A DNA stretch of 64,000 bases from Siphonodentalium dalli (GCA_032622095.1 CP136061.1:167465107-167529106), one strand, 5' to 3'. Shown: positions 11,140-24,330, counted from the stretch's first letter. Numbers and translations: made by a program. The notes: generated by a model not told the origin, from the sequence alone.

Positions 11140-12160
11140 TTTTGTTTGGTATCATGTGTTGCATTCTAAAAATAGGAAAGCACTTGTTCCCGTATACGTT
11201 TGCGTAAATACGAAATTGTGAGTGTTGGTTTGTAACCGGGATTTCTGAGAAGCATTATGCCTATAACTACCCTCCCATAAGCCCTGACCTAAGTGTCATA
11301 CATACTATAACAATGATGTTGTAAGAGTACTATGGCATCCAATAAATCTCCCGCATATGAAACCACTCAATGTTCCCGTATATCTCTCTGCAGATGCTAA
11401 TAACGTTGAATGGTAAACAGACGCTCTTTATAGCGATGCGTCAAAAACAAACGCTCATTAAATAATCACTTAACCCACGCCGTGCCTTTGCGGTGATTTG
11501 TGAGTGGATAAAGGGTGCTCAGAGCTTCTCCAAAACGCGACAACTACGGTGTTCGTGGGTTTTTACCCTTATATGGGAAGTTTGAACTCAATCGAGCCAG
11601 CCGTTTTCGATTCTATAAAGTACATATATATATATATATTAACGCGACATCGGCCGGTTAAGAGTTAACGCGATCACGTCACGATCTGTTGATGGCGTAA
11701 TATATTTACGCAATGTTTTTCGATGAGCGAAGCATGGTCCTGCGTTCTTCCCGATAATTAAGGTAGAAACTGTAAACGTACACAGGCGTGTGATATATCA
11801 TTGGAAAGATGAAGCGCCACAGATTCTAACCGTGCAAATTATATGACTGGAAATTTATTATTCGCGCTATATCGAATCGATTTGTGAGCACCGAACTGAA
11901 ATATATTAGCGCAAAACGGCGTAAAAACAGATTTGACCTCGGCACGTGAAAGTTGAGCTCGGATCTGAAAATTAATAGGCCTATGCCACTTCCCGACAGA
12001 AAATACCACCACATACCAAGTTTCATCGAAATCGGCTCGGTCGTTTTTCGAGTCCATCGCGATCACACACACACACACACACACACAGACACACATATCT
12101 TCCAAAATATATAATAGATATATATATATACGGAAGTCTCAAAATATATAGTATAGACTA
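11140..12160. repeat. Degenerate repeat modules
   Basis: Contains the AACGTTGAATGG-AAACAGACGCTC block (11405-11465), also at 15020-15075 and 22510-22575, and a GGAAGTTTGA-CTCAATC block (11575-11595). A near-copy of 9060-9300 lies at 11830-12110 (TTATTATTCGCGCT, GATTTGTGAGCACCGAACT, then a CA microsatellite). TA-rich microsatellites lie at 11625-11640 and 12118-12130. No gene. Confidence 0.65.
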
Positions 12161-14230
12161 GCCGTTGTCCGGGCTATTCAAAAACCAAATTTCAAGTCGA
12201 TAGCTCTACCCAGCCCGACGTTGTCCGGGCTATTCAAAAACCAAATTTCAAGTCGATAGCTCGACCCGTTTCCGAGATCTGGTCTGAGCATGCGCGAAGC
12301 TGGCGTCGCACGGGCTCGGCGACCCGATAAAATTCGTATCCGGGGCAAGATACATTCACATAGCAAATTTCAAGTCGATAGCTCCACCCGTTTCCGATAT
12401 CTCGTCTGCGCATGCGCGAAGCTTGCGTCGCCGACCCGATACAATTCGTATCCGGGGCAAGATACATTCACATAGCAAATTTAAAGTCGATAGCTCCACC
12501 CGTTTCCGATATCTCGTCTGCGCATGCGCGAACCTGGCGCCGCACGGGCTCGCCAATACGACAACGTCGACCGCCTGGTCAAACTGCACACACGTACCAA
12601 GTTTCGTCCCGATCGGTCGAGAATCGTAGATTTGTATAAATGACATACAGACATACAGACAGACAGACAAACAGAGGTCTTCAAAATATATATGAGACTA
12701 GCCGATGAGCCCGACGTTGTCCGGGCTATTCATCCGGGCTATTCAAAAACCAAATTTCAAGTCGATAGCTCCACCCGTTTCCGAGATCTCGTCTGCGCAT
12801 GCGCTGCACGGGCGTCGCACGGGCGTCGCACGGGCTCGCCAATACGACAACGTCCACCGCCTGGTCAAACTACACACACGTACCAAGTTTCGTCCCGATC
12901 GGTCGAGAATCGTAGATTTGTATTAATGACAAACATACAGACAAACATACAGACAGACAGACAAACAAACAGACAGAGGTCTTCAAAATATATATGAGAC
13001 TAGCCGATGAGCCCGACGTTGTCCGGGCTATTCAAAAACCAAATTTCAAGTCGATAGCTCTACCCAGCCCGACGTTGTCCGGGCTATTGAAAAACCAAAT
13101 TTCAAGTCGATAGCTCTACCCGTTTCCGAGATCTGGTCTGCGCATGCGCGAAGCTGGCGTCGCACGGGCTCGGCGACCCGATAAAATTCGTATCCGGGGC
13201 AAGATACATTCACATACCAAATTTCAAGTCGATAGCTCCACCCGTTTCCGAGCTCCACCCGTTTCCGAGATCTGGTATGCGCGAAGCTTGCGTCGCACGG
13301 GCTCGGCGACCCGATAAAATTCGTATCCGGGGCAAGATACATTCACACACCAAATTTCAAGTCGATAGCTCCACCCGTTTCCGATATCTGGTCTGAGCAT
13401 GCGCGAAGCTTGCGTCGCACGGGCTCGGCGACCCGATAAAATTCGTATCCGGGGCAAGATACATTCACACACCAAATTTCAAGTCGATAGCTCCACCCGT
13501 TTCCGATATCTCGTCTGCGCATGCGCGAAGCTGGCGTCACATGGGCTCGGCGACCCGATAACATTCGTATCCGGGGCAAGATACATTCACATAGCAAATT
13601 TCAAGTCGATAGCTCCACCCGTTTCCGAGATCTCGTCTGCGCATGCGCGAATCGGGCGCCGCACGGGCTCGCCAATACGACAACGTCGACCGCCTGGTCA
13701 AACTACACACACGTACCAAGTTTCGTCCCGATCGGTCGAGAATCGTAGATTTGTATAAATGACATACAGACAGACAGACAGACATACAGACAGACAGACA
13801 GACAGACAGGCAGACAAACAGAGGTCTTCAAAATATATATGAGACTAGCCGATGAGCCCGACGTTGTCCGGGCTATTCAAAAACCAAATTTCAAGTCGAT
13901 GGCTCCACCCGTTTCCGAGATCTGGTCTGCGCATGCGCGAAGCTGGCGTCGCACGGGCTCGGCGACCCGATACAATTCGTATCCGGGGCAAGATACATTC
14001 ACATAGCAAATTTCAAGTCGATAGCTCCACCCGTTTCCGAGATCTCGTCTGCACATGCGCGAAGCTTGCGCCGCACGGGCTCGCCAATACGACAACGACG
14101 ACCGCCTGGTCAAACTACACTCACGTACCAAGTTTCTCCCGATCGGTCGAGAATCGTAGATTTGTATTAATGACAAACAAACATACAGACAGATAGACAG
14201 ACAAACATGGCGGTCTTCAAAATATATATG
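12161..14230. repeat. ~122-bp tandem repeat array with TGCGCATGCGC and microsatellite tails
   Basis: The basic unit runs TTTCAAGTCGATAGCTCCAC, CCGTTTCCGAGATCTCGTCT, GCGCATGCGCGAAGC, GTCGCACGGGCTCGG, then TATCCGGGGCAAGATACATT. Units are ~122-124 bp and are grouped into longer units. These start with GATGAGCCCGACGTTGTCCG and end with a CGACAACG-CGACCGCCTGG block, ACCAAGTTTCGTCCCGATCG, a GACA microsatellite and GGTCTTCAAAATATATATGA. Because 122 is not a multiple of three, the many overlapping ORFs on both strands (for example CPGYEFYRVAEPVRR on minus) are repeat translations, not genes. Confidence 0.9.
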
Positions 14231-15290
14231 AGACTAGCAGGTTAGCCCGCCACTGGCGGCATTCGTCCCATGGCTTTGTTTCAGAAACATGACATTTTTG
14301 TAATTATTTTGTTTTTATTTATTTTTGTTTTTTATTTTTGAATATGAATTTAATGTTTTTTAAATTTAATATATTTTGTTTCTGAATTGTTTTTTTATTG
14401 TTAATTTTTTTTAATTTTAAATTGTTTTAATTAAATTGTAAATTGTTTTAATTAATTTTTTTGTTTCTGGCGGAAAAATTTACCCGTAGAAATCCCCACT
14501 TCCTAGGAACGACAGACAACGCATTCTTTGTTTCGTGAAATCTCTCTACGATAACATTGCATTGAATTTAAAACAAACGCTTCCCGTCGGGAAATCTGTC
14601 TTCGGGTCATTGTTGTTGGCATCACGGCTCCCCGAAAACTCCCACATTGCCGAAAACGTGTATTTAGTAATATCGTTGTTGTTGATATTTACGGCTTGGT
14701 GGCTATTTTCTTATTTAGCAAGTTTGAGCTCAATCGGTTAGAGTCTATAAAGGACACACTCATATATATGACACTTCCCGTAGGTAGCAAGTTTGAGCTC
14801 AATCGGCATTCCCTGGAATTTCCCGTAGATTGGCAGATTCCAGTAGCTTTATAACGGTATATCTGGGGAGAAATCTGATGCTATATTTGTGATTATCTGG
14901 GATGATTTCGGTATATACCAAAGGTATATACTGTAAAAACAGAGCGCGCCATCCGTGCTCGCAGGGAATAAATTTCGAGCGATAACGTTTGCGTTCCCGT
15001 ATAACTCTGCAGATGCGAATAACGTTGAATGGGAAACAGACGCTCTTTATAGAGATGCGTCAAAAACAAACGCTCATTAAATAATCACTTGATTAACCCC
15101 CGCCGTGCCTTTGCGGTGATTTGAGATTGGAGAACGGGTGCTCTGAGCTTCTCTAAACCGCGACAACGGTCGTGTCGGTGGGATTTGACACTTACATAGG
15201 AAGTTTGAGCTCAATCTTTACACGCGTTTTGGATTCTATGAAGTACATATATACGAAGTCTCAAAATATATAGTACTAGCAGGTTAGCCC
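14231..15290. repeat. Repeat module, copy 1 of a ~1.1-kb duplicated segment
   Basis: Matches 21632-22795 closely. Both have TAGCCCGCCACTGGCGG or its close relative, a T-rich stretch, TTCCTAGGAACGACAGACA, a stretch that translates as NIALNLKQTLPVGK, AAGTTTGAGCTCAATCGG, and the CAGACGCTCTT block. Block order is the same, with small insertions in the second copy. The ORF at 14535-14741 lies wholly inside this repeat and is not called. Confidence 0.8.
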
Positions 15291-15660
15291 GCCACCGGCG
15301 GCTTGTCCGAAACATGAGATTTTTTAAATATATATTTTTTATTTTTAGCTCCACGCGTTTCAATAAGAACAATTTGTACCCGGTAGCTCCACCCGTTTCC
15401 GAGATCTGGTCTGCGCATGCGCGAAGCTGGCGTCGCACGGACTCGGCGACCCGATAAAATTTGTACCCGACGCAAGATACATTCACATAGCAAATTTCAA
15501 GTCGATAGCTCCACCCGTTTCCGAGATCTCGTCTGCGCATGCGCTGCACGGGCGTCGCACGGGCTCGGCGACCCAATAAAATTTGTACCCGGCGCAAGAT
15601 ACATTCACATAGCAAATTTCAGGTCGATAGCTCCACCCGTTTCCGAGATCTGCCTTTCTG
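15291..15660. repeat. Short array of the 122-bp family (about 2.5 copies)
   Basis: Same unit as 12161-14230, with GTACCCG(G/A)CGCAAGATACA in place of TATCCGGGGCAAG. Two clear TGCGCATGCGC motifs (about 15411 and 15534). Confidence 0.85.
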
Positions 15661-15865
15661 CATAATATTTCGAGCGATAACATTGCATTGAAATGTCAGA
15701 CTCCCATCGTGAACCTCAACACGAAGTATACACGTGTTTCGAGCGATAACATTGCATTGAAATGACTCCCATCGTGAACCTCAAGACGACGTAAAACACG
15801 TGTTGCGTTCTAGGAAATGCACCCAATGCAGATGCTAATAACGTTGACTTCGTATATATATATAT
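15661..15865. repeat. Degenerate repeat: CCCATCGTGAACCTCAA blocks and TA microsatellite
   Basis: Two tandem copies of a TTTCGAGCGATAACATTGCA-led block, each followed by a CCCATCGTGAACCTCAA block. The same arrangement is at 21230-21360. Confidence 0.7.
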
Positions 15866-17535
15866 AATATGATAAGAACGTACTACGTTATTCGAAAACT
15901 TACTCCATCTAAGGCCATGATATGTAAATGTACAATTAGATTAGATGAATAATAATTGTACCCGCACAGGTTGATACTTTGACGTATATTCTCAAGTCGC
16001 ATGTGCCGGTTTAAATCCGGTTTCAATGGTGCCGTGTATTTATATTTCACGGACATGTACCGGTATATAACAATTGAATGTATGTTCCACGCACTGTTAC
16101 TGAAAGCATACATATCATTTGGACCTTATTGGTTAAGACATGGATGGCCTTCGTTCTATGTTATAATTTAGCAATACCAGTTACTAAATTATAATACCCT
16201 GACCCTGTATGTTGTAAAGAATATACTAATATTATACTATAATAGTATAATACTATGATAGTATGAATGCCATATTATCCTCAAAACACACATTGTGTGA
16301 GTCGAGCGCTTGTTTATATACAGCACATAGAGAGTGATCAATAAGAACAACACTCAACACCGAGGAAATGTGTTTAGGAGACTTATTCGCAGTGACTCAT
16401 TCAATGCCGAAATCTTGAAAGGTGAGGGTTAGCTAGCGCTATACTGATCAATACGTTATGAACAATTTGGTGGAATTTCTAACCAAAGTTCACTTAATGC
16501 ATGGGGTATATCTGGCGATTAGTGTGTTGGTATCTCATACTATTTACATAACATGGGGTTCATATACATGATTTAGAAATAGCATTTAATACAACTATTA
16601 GTTATTTAAGTCAGGCATTTAGGTTCATTGTACCTGTGTACATCTGGTGGGCTAAGTCCTCATTTTGGAAGATTCGTCAGGACTCTATATATCAGCCATT
16701 TATTAACTCTGAAATGTTTGTAAAAGTAAAACATAAAATGATCCAGACAGACTGATGGACAAAACAAAGCAAAGCACTGCCACTGATGGTTATTTAAACC
16801 AAATATCCGGCTACCACCTTTGACCAAAAAATCTTAACAAAATATGTACCATGCAAATTTCCATTGCGAGCTATTTATGAATACTGAATAGAACCTGGTA
16901 TAAAATTGTCTACTGTGAGGGTTTACGAGCAGATAATTTAACCCATTCACAATACAAACCGTTCATAGCACCATGCATACATGGCCTCATTAGCCCGAAG
17001 ACGAGTGTGACCCGCCACACAGTAGTATTTCAACCAGGCTATACTCATGATTCATTCAACGAACTGGATAATGCATGTACACTTCTGCTACAGTGATTGG
17101 TACCTGATAGCACTATAGGTGCTAATGATATGATATTATTATTATATGCATATCGCGATTCAATTTAGTCTTTTAGACTAGGACAAATTATTGAAATTTC
17201 AGCACGCAGTGACGAATGGTGACCTCGTATAATGATAATTTTGTTTCTCATTTATAATAGCATCCTATTCCATGCCTAAGCTAAAATAAACACTCTGTAA
17301 CAAATGAATTTGGTACCCGGAGAAGTTCCAAAAAAAAGGGAACACTATCAGTTCAGATTATGCATTGCATGTACGCAGTAAAACACATTTCAAATAACTT
17401 GAATTATAGGTATAAACGGACTGAAATGTAGAAATTACAGTAAGTTTGCAGCACAACCTTCCCCGAAGCAGCATGCAATTTGCCCAAAAGTTCCAAAAAT
17501 AGAGAGCGCCACTGTGTGGTAGGATTTACATGTCA
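15866..17535. other. No gene seen
   Basis: AT-rich DNA with a short ATA/TAT palindromic stretch near 16225-16265. No ORF or repeat that I can support. Confidence 0.5.
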
Positions 17536-18948
17536 TCATGACATAAACTAGATCATGCCATGAATCTCTACTAAAGCTAACGCCCGTAGAGATCATATTC
17601 CACCTGTACAAAACCCGGGAACTTTTTTTAAGTTTTGACAGGGAACCTTATAAAGTCAAAAAAAATAACATGGGGAATGTACTTCTTTGTTCATACATGT
17701 ACCTGTGGCTTAATGATTTATTCATCGGTACGTCAGTGAAGTTCCCAGCTCGATATTACAGAATTGCTTTCGCGTTATGTCGCTTAAACCAAAGAAAAAA
17801 GATTGTATGTTTCCGGTAACGGAGCGAAAAAATTAGGGTAGGTACTAGGTAGGGAAATTTTTGTTTTTAATTTTATTTCGATATTTTTTATCCAGCTGCA
17901 GAAATATTGAACTACATTGACCGAAGTGACATAAAATGCCCACCCGTATTGTGGGGAAAGTACTAGTATTACTTGACCAACAGTGGAAACTGGAAATATA
18001 CATTAAGGTTGATAAAAAAAATCAAATTTCATGCTTAGGTATGTTTTTTATTATTCACATACATGACATGTAGCACATTTTCATAAATTTGGCTATAAAC
18101 TTGGTAGGAAATTGATGTCACTAACTTTTTATAAGAATTTTACCAATAATACCGCCATTATATATACTGTACTGTACTGTACTTGTATTGTGACGACTAC
18201 ATCCCATTGTCTGGGGATAGCCAGTACGTCCACCCAGCATGCCTGGTTTTTGGAGACAGTAGCTATACCCCTAACATATGTGGTGATAACCTCTATAAAT
18301 GTATATATACACCCACCATGTCTGTTGATAGTGTTCCATAAGTCCCAAACAAGACATAAAGCACTGTAAAAGCAGGCAGGAGATAGTCTGAGATACACTC
18401 TCAGGAAATTAAAATTGCAAAATGTATGCCAATCAATCCACAACACATCACACACCGGGGGCCTTTGAGACAGCCGTCAATTCATGGTCACTTTTCACAG
18501 GGATATGTTAGAAACCATGTGTTTTGCACACCAAAGGTCATCAATATTTATGAGCATTAGTGGTAACAAAACTCTAAATTTTAGAAAATTTTGACTTTTT
18601 CTCAAAATATCAATAAAAAGTTTATGGTCGGCGGGTTATTTTTAGGGTCGGTCGATGTACGGAAACATAGTATCTTTTTACTTTGGCCTTACGACAATAA
18701 TTTTCGTGACGGGGAATAAAATAAATATTTATCACGGAATCGGGTCTCAAAAGTCACGTGAATGAATACATCATTTAAGCAACAGGTATGAACAAAGAAG
18801 TACAATCCCCGCGTTACTTTATAAGGTTCCCTGTCAAAACTTAAAAAAACTTCCTGGGAATTGTAAAGGTGGAATATGATCTCTACGGCGTTCTAGCTTT
18901 AGTAGATATTCATGAATCATGGCATGATCTAGACATAAACAATCTTAC
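17536..18948. mobile_element. Inverted-repeat DNA element, ~1.4 kb, ~300-bp arms
   Basis: Arm 17540-17840 is the reverse complement of 18655-18945. Shared phrases include GATCATGCCATGAATC, GTAGAGATCATATTCCACCT, GGAACCTTATAAAGT and GTACTTCTTTGTTCATAC (left orientation). The interior (17880-18640) has only a short dubious ORF pair at about 18112-18455. No transposase seen; probably a non-autonomous element. The target duplication was not resolved. Confidence 0.7.
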
Positions 18949-19379
18949 TTCTTCTTAGTTGTGTTGATATGTCGTTTGGGACAAGCGTGTCTCCGTGTAT
19001 TTATGTATCCTATGTATGTTACTTTCACAAAACTAGCCCTAGTAGTATTCACATTCAAATTAAACAAAGCGGAATGTATATACAAATAGTACAATCCTTG
19101 AATTCACGTTGTGATCACAATGTGATCACGATTCATGGTATTCACCGGAAATCTGGCCATTAATTAGAATCAGATAATTTTTAACTAACGCCCGCTAAAT
19201 TCACGTTGAAAAGACGAAGTCAGAATAATTCCTCACGTCCAAGATGAAGCCTAATTTCATTTCAATTTCAAGGATTTTAATTTTTGTTTTGAGAATTGTC
19301 CCGACCTTGTCCTTCACCTTGTTGGAATAACCGGAAATGTGTTTTGATTTTTTTTCCGGTCTTCGCTAATGACAGCTGT
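18949..19379. other. No gene seen
   Basis: Short tandem of GTGATCACAA/TGTGATCACG near 19110-19130; otherwise featureless. Confidence 0.5.
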
Positions 19380-20383
19380 TGTTAAGCGGGACACACTAAT
19401 AGTTGTAGTCCGAGCCCGAGCCGAGTCCAGTAAAATGTGTAGTTGGGATTTTCAATTTCGTTTATAGTCGTTAATATAATTCCAATAGTGATGAATTTTG
19501 GTTGGTGGTAAGTTATGCCAAATACAAATAAAAAAAAATAAAAAGATAATTTGTAAGTCTTATATTTCAACTTTTATCGACATTTTTCGTTCTCCAGCAC
19601 ACTAAAAGTTGTAGTTGGAATCAGCCGAGCCGGCCGCCGAGTCGCTAATTAGCTGTTAATTGCTATTGTTAGGAATATGTTGGCGGCTCAAATCAATGGA
19701 TTTATCAGTTAAGACAAGGGTGTTTGCAACTCTAGACTATTAGTATTGGGTGTTTTGTATCATTTGAGGTTTTTTGGGAAATAATAATTTAGAAAGTGAA
19801 ATACATGATAAAATAAATTTAATCACAAAACATAGAATAATATAAAGACATTAAATTCACAGAATAACATGCGGCATACAGTTTCATGTTCGGTGCTGGA
19901 TGGCACCTCTCAGAATACGTTCAATTCTCCTTTTATATCGGACGATTTATTTTATCATGTATTTCACTTTCTAAATTATTATTTCCCAAAAAACCTCAAC
20001 TGATACAAAACACCCAATACTAATAGTCTAGAGTTGCAAACACCCTTGTCTTAACTGATAAATCCATTGATATGAGCCGCCAACATATTCCTAACAATAG
20101 CAATTAACAGCTAATTAGCGACTCGGCGGCCGGCTCGGCTGATTCCAACTACAACTTTTAGTGTGCTGGAGAACGAAAAATGTCGATAAAAGTTGAAATA
20201 TAAGACTTACAAATTATCTTTTATTTTTTTTTATTTGTAATTGGCATAACTTACCACAAACCAAAATTCATCACTATTTGAATTATATTAACGACAATAA
20301 ACGAAATTGAAAATCCCAACTACACATTTTACTGGACTCGGCCTCGGGCTCGGACTACAACTATTAGTGTGTCCCTGTTAAGC
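19380..20383. mobile_element. Foldback element (988 bp) with perfect 8-bp target duplication
   Basis: The element spans 19388-20375, flanked by TGTTAAGC at 19380-19387 and 20376-20383. The ends are GGGACACACTAATAGTTG and its complement. The arms (about 425 bp each) are nearly perfect inverted copies around a ~137-bp loop (about 19814-19950). An internal repeat of the terminus (CACACTAAAAGTTGTAGTTG) lies ~215 bp in from each end. An 8-bp duplication is typical of hAT- and P-type insertions, but the terminus does not start with a CAG hAT signature, so the superfamily is open. No coding capacity. Confidence 0.88.
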
Positions 20384-20930
20384 TTTGGAGTTGGAATAGA
20401 GACTGCTGAGAATTGATAAATTAGACGCATTTTTGCGATTAAATTCATTCAGTTGATGGCACCTATGATCTAGTTATCTTGCCAAGTTAACTTTCAGTTA
20501 ATCATTCATTGAAACATGAACGGCAATAACAAAGACTCAGAGTTTGAAACTGTCAGTTTCAAACACAAACTTGACCAAGTCAGACTCAAACAACGGAAGT
20601 CTCAAATCACAGTAAAAGAAGTGTTTTGGTGACATTTTTCGGTCCGAAACAATATATGAAGTAGAATTTTTTATTTAGATCACTCACCTTCTATGTATAT
20701 TGTTTTCATCTCATCCTTTTGTTGTGTGATAATAGGTAATTTGTGGAAATACTAACGCCGAGGTGGTGAGTTCTGTATTTGAACTACAATTCTTAGCAAC
20801 AACCATGTCTATGCAACGTCAAATCTGATTGGTTAAGATAGACAATATGACTAATAGGAAAATGGTTTTCATTGCGCCTTTCATTTAAGAGAGCGCCACT
20901 TTACGTTACGTTAAGCGCGTGCTCTGATAC
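20384..20930. other. No gene seen
   Basis: AT-rich spacer. A CTCAGAGTTTGAAACTGTCA phrase with a local TTTCAAAC repeat near 20540-20565 is the only structure noticed. Confidence 0.5.
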
Positions 20931-21625
20931 TATTCTCAGGTAACGTGAACTATATATAGAACACAATAATACAGCTTCATAGGTATACGGATCTCATGCG
21001 CGTTACCGTCATGAAAACTTTCAGATTTCGCTTTGCGAAATCTGATTAAGTTTTCTATAATGACGTTATTAACCGCGGCCGTGCTGTTTGAGCTGATTTT
21101 TATGACTGGGAGTAGAGTACGGGTGCTCGGAGCTTCTGGAAAACGCGTGGACGACATCGTACGTGTTATTTTACCTTTAGATAGGAAGTTTGAGCTCAAT
21201 CTGTCCAGCCGTTCCCGTCCTAATGTACTATTTCGAGCGATAACAATTGTCAGACTCCCATCGTGAACCTCAACACGAAGTAAACACGTGTTTCGAGCGA
21301 TAACATTGCATTGAAGTCAGACTCCCATCGTGGACCCCCAAGACGACGTAAACACGTGTTTGTTCCGGTATAACTTTGGAGACTCTGACTTCATATATAT
21401 ATATAATGACGTTATTAACCCCGGCCGTGCCGTTTGAGCTGATTTCGATGACTGGGAGTGGATAAAGGGTGATCAGAGCTTCTCGAAAACACGAGTACGG
21501 CGGTGTCGGTGGGATTTTACACTTACATACAAAATTTGATCTCAATCTGTACACGCGTTTTGGATTCTATGAAGTACACACATATATACACACACATATA
21601 TATACGAAGTCTCAAAATATATAGT
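20931..21625. repeat. Degenerate repeat modules
   Basis: Contains two TGACGTTATTAACC-led blocks (21060 and 21408), the GGAAGTTTGAGCTCAATC block, two CCCATCGTG-ACC blocks and a CACATATATA microsatellite. These are the same modules as at 10720-11600 and 14700-15270. Confidence 0.7.
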
Positions 21626-22795
21626 ATAGACTAGCAGGTTATCCCGCCACTGGCGGCATTCGTCCCATGGCTTTGTTTCAGAAACATGACATTTTTGTAA
21701 TTATTTTGTTTTTATTTATTTTTGTTTTTTATTTTTGAATATGAATTTAATGTTTTTTAAATTTAATATATTTTGTTTCTGAATTGTTTTTTTATTGTTA
21801 ATTTTTTTTAATTTTATATTGTTTTAATTAAATTGTAAATTGTTTTAATTAATTTTTTTGTTTCTGGCGGAAAAATTTACCCGTAGAAATCCCCCCTTCC
21901 TAGGAACGACAGACAACGCATTCTTTGTTTCGTGAAATCTCTCTACGATAACATTGCATTGAATTTAAAACAAACGCTTCCCGTCGGGAAATCTGTCTGC
22001 ATAATATTTTGAGTCTGCCGTACCCGTCGTAATGTCGTCTCTCTGCATAATAGATAACATTGCATTGAATCTGTTGTTGGCATTCAGGGCTTCGGGTCGT
22101 TGTTGTTGTGGCATCACGGCTCCCCGAAAACTCTCACATTGCCGAAAACGTGTATTTAGTAATATCGTTGTTGTTGATATTTACGGCTTGGGGGCTATTT
22201 TCTTATTTAGCAAGTTTGAGCTCAATCGGTTCGAGTCTATAAAGGACACACTCATATATATGACACTTCCCGTGGGTAGCAAGTTTGAGCTCAATCGGCA
22301 TTCCCTGGAATTTCCCGTAGATTGGCAGATTCCATTAGCTTTATAACGGTATATCTGGGGAGAAATCTGATGCTATATTCGTGATTATCTGGGATGATTT
22401 CGGTATATAACTATATACTGTAAAAACAAAGCGCGCCATCCGTGCTCGCAGGGTTGGTCAGAAACAAATGTTTTTTAAATTTAATGTATGTTCCGTATAT
22501 CTCTCTGCAGATGCAAATAACGTTGAATGGCAAACAGACGCTCTTCATAGAGATGCGTCAAAAACAAACGCTCATTAAATAATCACTTGATTAACCCACG
22601 CCGTGCCTTTGCGGTGATTTGAGATTGGAGAACGGGTGCTCTGAGCTTCTCTAAACCACGACCACGGTCGTGTCGGTGGGATTTGACACTTACATAGGAA
22701 GTTTGAGCTCAATCTGTATACGCGTTTTGGATTCTATGAAGTACACACACACACACACACATATATACGAAGTCTCAAAATATATAGTATAGACT
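21626..22795. repeat. Repeat module, copy 2 of the ~1.1-kb duplicated segment
   Basis: Near-identical to 14231-15290, including the whole T-rich stretch at about 21690-21860. Relative to copy 1 it carries an extra stretch near 22000-22080 and lacks a few short pieces. The ORF 22032-22346 is inside the repeat. Confidence 0.8.
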
Positions 22796-23335
22796 AGCCG
22801 ATGAGCCCGACGTTGTCCGGGCTATTCCAAAACCAAATTTCAAGTCGATAGCTCTACCCAGCCCGAAATTTCAAGTCGATAGCTCTACCCGTTTCCGAGA
22901 TCTGGTCTGCGCATGCGCGAAGATGGCATCGCACGGGCTCGGCGACCCGATAAAATTCGTATCCGGGGCAAGATACATTCACATCCCAAATTTCAAGTCG
23001 ATAGCTCCACCCGTTTCCGAGATCTCGTCTGCGCATGCGCGAAGCTGGTGTCGCACGGGCTCGGCGACCCGATAAAATTCGCATCCGGGGTAAGATACAT
23101 TCACATACCAAATTTCAAGTCGATAACTCCACCCGTTTCCGAGATCTCGTCTGCGCATGCGCGAAGCGGGCGCCGCACGGGCTCGCCAATACGACAACGA
23201 CGACCGCCTGGTCAAACTACACTCACGTACCAAGTTTCGTCCCGATCGGTCAAGAATCGTAGATTTGTATTAATGACAGACAGACAAACAAACAAACATA
23301 CATACAGACAGAGGTCTTCAAAATATATATGAGAT
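22796..23335. repeat. 122-bp tandem repeat array with GACA tail
   Basis: Starts GACTAGCCGATGAGCCCGAC, holds three TGCGCATGCGC units (about 22910, 23032, 23154) and ends with ACCAAGTTTCGTCCCGATCG, a GACAGACAAACA microsatellite and GGTCTTCAAAATATATATGA, as in 12161-14230. Confidence 0.88.
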
Positions 23336-24234
23336 AGATAACTGTCATTGCAGGTATGGCTATAAGGTGTTCTGATATGATGGTTGGTGGCACCTTTTTG
23401 GGAACAACAGTGAAGAAGTCATTAATTAGTATCTGGACTATTTATGTAAAAATTAAACACAATGTTGGCTTATTGGCACTATAAATATTACCTCACAATA
23501 TCTGTGCATACTGTAGAATAAAACACTTTTTATTTCAAAATGTATTTTTCAGTGTCGAAAACAAAATCATAACCGTTGATAGTTTTTCAATTGTTAAATA
23601 CTTTTGCCAGCATAAATAATATTTATCCTAATCAAATGAAATGATAACATCTGACTTTTCCAAGGAAATACTAAGACAATATGCACAGGTACTGAGCGTT
23701 CTTCGCAGGAAAGGCAAAATCAAATTAAACTTAAACAGTAAAATAAATATGAAAATATACTTAATATAAATCTGATTAATACCGGTATTAAAGACATGTA
23801 ATGCTGTGTATTAAAACGGACAATTTAAATTTGATGGAAAATGAAAATGATTTACTGTGTTATTAGTACAATGGCCATATTCCAGTTTTGTTCTTTATCC
23901 AACATTGTTGCTAAGAAGTAAATGACGTTTATACATAACAAGGTGTTATTTTTAAACAAATAATAATTATTGTATATGCAGGCGTGTGACAGAAACCATT
24001 ATAAGTGAGAGTACATTCCGCCATTAGTGGACCTAATTGAAATTCACAGTTCATAATATTTGGTAGTTTACTCAATGAATGAAATACTACATGATACTAC
24101 TGGATGCTATCTCAAATTTATATTGTCAGTTATACATGTGATAAATGAAAACTCAATCACCTGGATTACTTACAAACACGGGCAAGGTATGGTTCAATCA
24201 GGCCTGGAAAATGGAAATACGGTGCCTGACATAT
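23336..24234. other. No gene seen
   Basis: AT-rich sequence with no repeat from the families above and no supported ORF. Confidence 0.5.
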
Positions 24235-24330
24235 GCAGAATGAGGTCCCCAAAGGGTGAGTTTAGTGATGCTACCCCGCATAGCGGTCTAGCCTCACCAC
24301 AATCACACTCTGGAGACCTGATTCTGTTCA
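24235..24330. repeat. ~95-bp hairpin repeat
   Basis: GCAGAATGAGGTCCCCA-AGGG at the left pairs with CTCTGGAGACCTGATTCTG at the right through a stem with loop near GCATAGCGG. Related hairpins form both ends of the element at 42640-43090. Confidence 0.7.

Noticed and set aside
12178-14196. Many overlapping ORFs of 60-120 residues on both strands (for example CPGYEFYRVAEPVRR)
   Set aside because: They follow the 122-bp tandem unit, exist in several frames on both strands at once, and shift frame between units; they are repeat translations.
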